Assembly (NCBI GenBank): GCA_000697055.1
Contig: JNDT01002281.1
Coordinates: forward strand, 1 to 64,000
Direction of reading: 5' to 3'
Length of the DNA stretch: 64,000 bases
From: Saksenaea vasiformis B4078
Lineage: Eukaryota > Mucoromycota > Mucoromycetes > Mucorales > Saksenaeaceae
Below, in pieces: positions 59,572 through 64,000 of this stretch. A model generated the notes under the pieces. The model was not told the DNA's origin. It worked only from the letters and a program-made list of their open reading frames with translations, and searched no databases. Positions within the stretch are counted from its first letter, which is position 1. The number at the start of each line of letters is the position of its first letter. The position numbers were made by a program, and so were the translations under genes.

Positions 59572-61203
59572 CAAGAAGCTCAGCTGTAGTTTTTATTGAT
59601 TGACTAAAAGCTGCTATTGTACAGTACTACGTTCTTTCTTTAGACCGAGATGCAAAGCTCCAGGAGCCCAGCTGATCGTTATCATACTTTATCTTTGCCG
59701 TACAATCTTTGGAGCCTAAGCTGTCTTCAGGAGCACACAAACCTATGCTGTAATGAATATGCCAAGTCGAAGACGAAGGCGAACAGCGGGAGAATTTGCG
59801 AGAATTTCCGAACGAAGCGCCAATTGAATGCCACCACTTCTGGAGGTATCTAAACCTGCTTTTTTTTCCCTACATCCCTCCTTGCTATGTCCGCTCTGGC
59901 GGTGTCTCTTTAAGACATTTCTTATAACGGTTTTTCCTTCTGCATTACTTTTTGAAATGTATCCTTATCCAGGGCACGCTCCTTTACATGACTCTTCGTG
60001 ATATATGTCTTCATACGATCGTCTCTTTGTAATGCGTCTTCTTGCAGCTTGCCCTCTTACAATGCCTTTTCTCTCTGTATCATCCCTAACCTGTGAACTG
60101 GAGGAGTATTGCCTTTATCATATGTCCTGTATGAACTATCTTTCCGGATCTTCCAAAGTGTAGTATGTTTGTGTTGTCCGTTATATATAATCATTGTCAC
60201 ATGCGTTCGCAGAGGAATATCTTTAGATGACAAGTTGAAACGGATAACGACAAATCAATTAGTCGGCATTCGTCCTGGGCTTACCTTACTTAATCTCAGT
60301 TGTTCTATATCAGTTGTTCTATATCAGTTGATAACCTTCTGGGGACCCTCTTTTGACGATGATTTCAACAGGTAAGGCTCCACAAGTTTCCAGACGTGCA
60401 ACAGTCCAGTGTGAATTATTTGAGAAGTTATTTCTCCAGCGTGCGTCCTCCCTCTCGTGTGAAAGTTTTCTCAGGGCTACGAATACAAAGGCATCTCAAT
60501 CTCTGCATTCATAGTCCAAACCGACTATAGTTTTGCCATTCCATGAAACCAGTCCACAGCCAGCTATACAAGCTGTCGTCTTGATCCATAGCGTCCGAAA
60601 AGACTGTCGTTATTACATATATTCGGGGTAATTTTCTTATGTATACATTTAAAGTATCCGTTTATCCCATATCTTTTATGTTGATCTGGCTTTAGCCAAT
60701 CGCACTTGGGAAGGGACTGCAACTCTGGCCAGGAATTCCTTCGGGTCTCTTTCGCCTTGCTATTGCAATACTAGTTTTTGTAATTATATATAGTTTCAAC
60801 ATTAAAAGTGCTTTGGATGAGTCATGCATATTACACTTGGCCGTCGGATTGCAAGACCTTGTTTCGAAGTAACACAGTGTAACAGAGTGTTCATGATACG
60901 GTTCAAACACTTATGTGTGTATCCCTGCACAGATGTAAATATCGAGTGCTTAATTTAGCATAGTAGGTATTCATTGAGCGACCATTATAAGGGATCTCAA
61001 ATAGGCAGCACCAGATTCAGTATGTGGTAAAAAATAAAAAACAATGCGAAACTGTTACACTGTTGGAATTGGTTCCTGAGGCGTTCTGGCTGGAGGCCTA
61101 GGTGGCTTGGTGAAGCCCTCTCCTGAAAGAATAACAGGTCACGCAGTTCACCGAGAAAGGTTGCCGGAACTGAAAAAAAAGTTCGAACTTTTTTCTTACC
61201 CTC
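59572..61203. other. Intergenic between CCH1 and MAK21
   Basis: A plus frame at 60109-60375 has coding-like composition (containing DDKLKRITTNQLVGIRPGLT and hydrophobic ends) and is followed by a GTAAGG, but it lacks an ATG and no family is recognised. A 14-bp tandem repeat (TTCTATATCAGTTG) lies at about 60303-60330. The remainder shows no supported gene. Confidence 0.4.
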
Positions 61204-61698
61204 ATGGCACCGTCAGCACGAAACCAACATAATCGAAACGACAGACGTTCAGGGAAACCTGCAGGAGATAGTCGCCAAAACAATAGGAAGTTTGGGAAGA
61301 ATGGCAAAAATGGATCAAAAGATCGTAAACACGAAGGCAAAGATCGCAAACGCGAAGACAATAAACGAAATCATGACGATCGACCTCAACCGCGAGCTAT
61401 GAAAAAAGATACCGAGGAAGAACAAAAGCTGCGTGAGCAGATCTTAGCTCTCGGCGGCACCAAGGGTGATGTCAAGTTCCTGGAAGACATCGATTTGGGA
61501 GATAATGAGGCACTTGTTACATTGGGAGAGGATGAACAAGCAATGGTAAGAAAGGCAGCTTGAGAGTCAGCGATTAGTAAACGGTTGTGGTAACGGTTTT
61601 CTTTTATGATAGAAATCGCTGCAGGCCGAATTGAAGAGTTTTGTAAAGAGCATTGGATTGACAGCTGATCAGTATGAAGATGCAGACGAGGACGAGGC

Positions 61699-61731
<33 letters not shown>

Positions 61732-64000
61732 AGAGGAAGACGAGATTGAAGAAGACGAGAACGAGGAGGAAGAGGAAGAAGAAGAAAAAAAAGAAGGGGA
61801 GAAACAGGCAGACGAGGTCGCATTCGAGGAGCCTTCAAAACCAAAGAAGCGATCGAAGTTGGTAAAGGCCTTTAAAAACAAAACTCGTTCTATGGTTGCC
61901 AACTTTTCTTTCTTTAATTATCACTAGATTTTCGAGCCAACACCGCGTTGGTATCAGATTCAGCTAAGTCCTATTTCGTCGAACAATGCGAAAAAGTTGT
62001 CCAATGTGGAAACGTCAAGCAAGTACGCCTACGCCCGCGAGTTGTTGACACAAGAAAACGAAAATGCTGAAAAACATTCGTCCTTGTCATCATCTGATCG
62101 TACCTTTATGTCCAATATCTTGACGTCCGGTACTTTGAACGATAAAATCTCAGCCCTTACGCTTTTGGTTCAAGAATCGCCATTACACGGTATCAAGACC
62201 CTCGATACGTTGATGGGTATGACAAAGAAGAAGGGCAGAAAGGAGGCTGTGATGGCTGTAGAGAGTGTGAAGGATCTTTTTGCGGGATCCGTGTTACCTG
62301 AGCGTAAACTGGTATATTTTGCCGATCAGCCATTGGGAGCAAAGGGTGTTCAGGATGAGCACCTATTACTGTGGATCTTCGAAGATCATTTGAAGCGGAC
62401 GTATTTCGAATTTGTGCAACAAATTGAGGTTTGTCATGGGGTCTAGGCGTGATTGTGTCTCATAATTTCCTTTTAGGCACTGTCACATGACATGTTGATG
62501 CACGTACGCTATAGCATGGTCAGGACGATGCATAACCTGCTGTCAGAAAAGCCCGAGCAGGAACAGAACTTGCTGAAGTTGCTTGTGAACAAGTTGGGTG
62601 ATGCGGAAAACAAAGTTGGTGCCAAAGCATCTCAGTTATTGATTGAGTTATTGGTGGCACATCCGGGCATGAAAATGTATGTCGTACGGGAGGTGGAACA
62701 GTTGATGCTGAGACCAAATGCGTCGGAACGTGCACAGTACTATGCCGTCATTACGCTCAATCAAACTATCTTGACGGGCAAGGACACCGCAGTGGCGAAC
62801 AAACTTATCGAGCTGTATTTCGTTTTCTTCAAGCGTCTCCTGAAGGTCAGTGAGGATGAAGAAAAGGCAGAGAAGGCAGCCGAAAAAGAAGAGGCAAACG
62901 AAGAAAACGACGACAAGAAGAAGAAGAAGAAGAAGAATGTAGAGCCAGTGGTTGAGGATCATCATTCGAAGACCATCGCTGCTGTTCTTACCGGCGTGAA
63001 CCGCGCTTTCCACTTTTCCAATATCTCAGAGGATGTGTAAGTTGTAACATGTAATCAACCGAGCCATGTTTAACGTGGGACATCAGATTTAAGAAGCATT
63101 TGGAAGTCTTGTTTAAAATCACCCATGCGGGAACATTCAACACGGCTATCCAAGCTCTTTCCTTGGTGTTTGCGATTTCTCTTGAGAAGCAGACGGCGGC
63201 GGACCGTTTCTACCGAACACTTTATGAATCCATGCTCGACCCCCGATTGGTTACTAGCTCTAAACAGGCCATGTATCTCAACTTGCTGTACAAGGCAATC
63301 CGAGCAGATGCTGACCTGAAGCGTGTCAAAGCTTTTGTGAAGCGGATGATCCAAATTGCAGGTCATCACCAGCCCACATTCATCTGCGGTCTTTTCTATA
63401 TTCTCAGTCAGGTAAGCAGAAACGTACTGTCACTGACGGAGTGAAATTAACTTAATTCATCACGCCAGCTTATGGAAGCAAACCCCGGTTTGCGCGCTAT
63501 GCTAACGACCCCCGAGGAAGACGACGAAGAAGAGCGATTCGTAGATGCTCCTGATGAGGATGATGAGGAAGACAAAGAGAAGAATGATGCCCAGGCAGTG
63601 GATGAAACGAAGAACGAAACACAAAGCTATGATGGCAGAAAGCGTGATCCTCGGTTTAGCAATGCCGACAGGACCTGTCTGTGGGAACTGGTAAGGAATA
63701 ATAAAGCGAACTTTAATAGCAAAGCTTACTGATAGCACACGTGTGCGCGTGTGGTTTTCTGTGATATGATGACAGATACCATTTCGGGATCATTATCATC
63801 CCTCTGTGGCGAAATATGCCGAAAACCTGTTCAACGGTGAAATTATTCGCGATCAGCCTGATCTGCATCACCACACCCTGATGCATTTCTTAGACAGATT
63901 TGTTTACCGCAACCCGAAGAAGCAGACCACGACAAAGGGTCAGTCAATTATGCAGCCTTTGGGCACGCGACGGGATGGAGGCGTGTCATTCACGCGTGGC
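61204..64000 (+). CDS. MAK21: Ribosome-biogenesis factor Mak21/Noc1 (CBF/CEBPZ family), partial at the right edge
   Basis: Visible exons are 61204-61545, 61613-61861, 61928-62428, 62477-63036, 63087-63411, 63469-63690 and 63776 to the edge, all in phase (about 800 codons). The N-terminus is basic (RNDRRSGKPAGDS). A long Asp/Glu run lies in exon 2, followed by FEPTPRWYQIQL, SDRTFMSNILTSGTLNDKIS and LTLLVQESPLHGIKTLDTLM. VRYSMVRTMHNLLSEKPEQE, AAVLTGVNRAFHFS, SKQAMYLNLLYKAI and YDGRKRDPRFSNAD then appear as in Noc1/CEBPZ. HYHPSVAKYAENLFNG and RFVYRNPKK near the edge belong to the CBF domain. Mak21 pairs with Noc2 in early 60S pre-ribosome export. Two further acidic or lysine-rich low-complexity inserts lie at residues about 525-550 and 665-690. 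The C-terminus is outside the window. Confidence 0.93.

Noticed and set aside
61669..61902. Ser-rich minus-strand frame
   Set aside because: Antisense shadow of the Asp/Glu run in MAK21.
1..64000. tRNA and rRNA genes
   Set aside because: I looked for T-loop-like sequences and cloverleaf neighbours by eye and found none. A covariance search (tRNAscan-SE, Rfam) would be decisive.

Overview
This window looks like the nuclear genome of an early-diverging fungus, most likely Mucoromycota/Mucorales. The genes carry many short introns, mostly about 45-90 nt, nearly all GT-AG. They encode fungal or eukaryotic housekeeping proteins: MON2, SSU72, TXNL1-PITH, Rco1-type PHD, V-ATPase c'', CCH1 and MAK21. 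One intron in the calcium-channel gene has complete U12-type AT-AC signals, and the minor spliceosome is kept in this lineage but lost from most ascomycetes. Species cannot be named from sequence alone. Exon models were spliced by hand, checked for reading phase, and have no transcript support.

Layout: 1-1.4 kb is the 5' part of a Ty3/Gypsy-type gag-pol read leftward off the window edge. 1.4-4.3 kb is non-coding with a repeated 18-bp motif. 4.7-11.1 kb is MON2 (16 exons). 11.6-12.4 kb is a bZIP factor. 15.0-17.1 kb is a DHA1-type MFS transporter. 18.0-18.5 kb holds a decayed gene. 19.5-20.4 kb is a BRCT protein. 21.5-23.3 kb is a double-PHD Rco1-like protein. 23.8-26.1 kb is the divergent pair SSU72/TXNL1. 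26.3-27.1 kb is a FIT2-family protein.

From 27.5 to 43.3 kb lies a lineage-specific secreted-protein region. It has a 1210-residue threonine-rich, cysteine-modular protein and three small cysteine-rich secreted proteins (A, B, C) built from the same modules. In each of these genes an intron splits the same Cys codon in phase 2. Genes B and C sit in two diverged copies of a segmental duplication about 5.84 kb apart.

From 45.3 kb to the end the window returns to dense ordinary genes: a STE20-like kinase, a coiled-coil protein with a basic tail, a metallothionein, VMA16, the voltage-gated calcium channel CCH1 (23 exons) and MAK21/NOC1, which runs off the right edge. MON2, FIT2 and VMA16 belong to endomembrane, ER and vacuolar systems, SSU72 and Rco1 to transcription by Pol II, and CCH1 and the metallothionein to ion handling. 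They are not an operon-like set. The cysteine-rich family is the only cluster whose members are clearly related.
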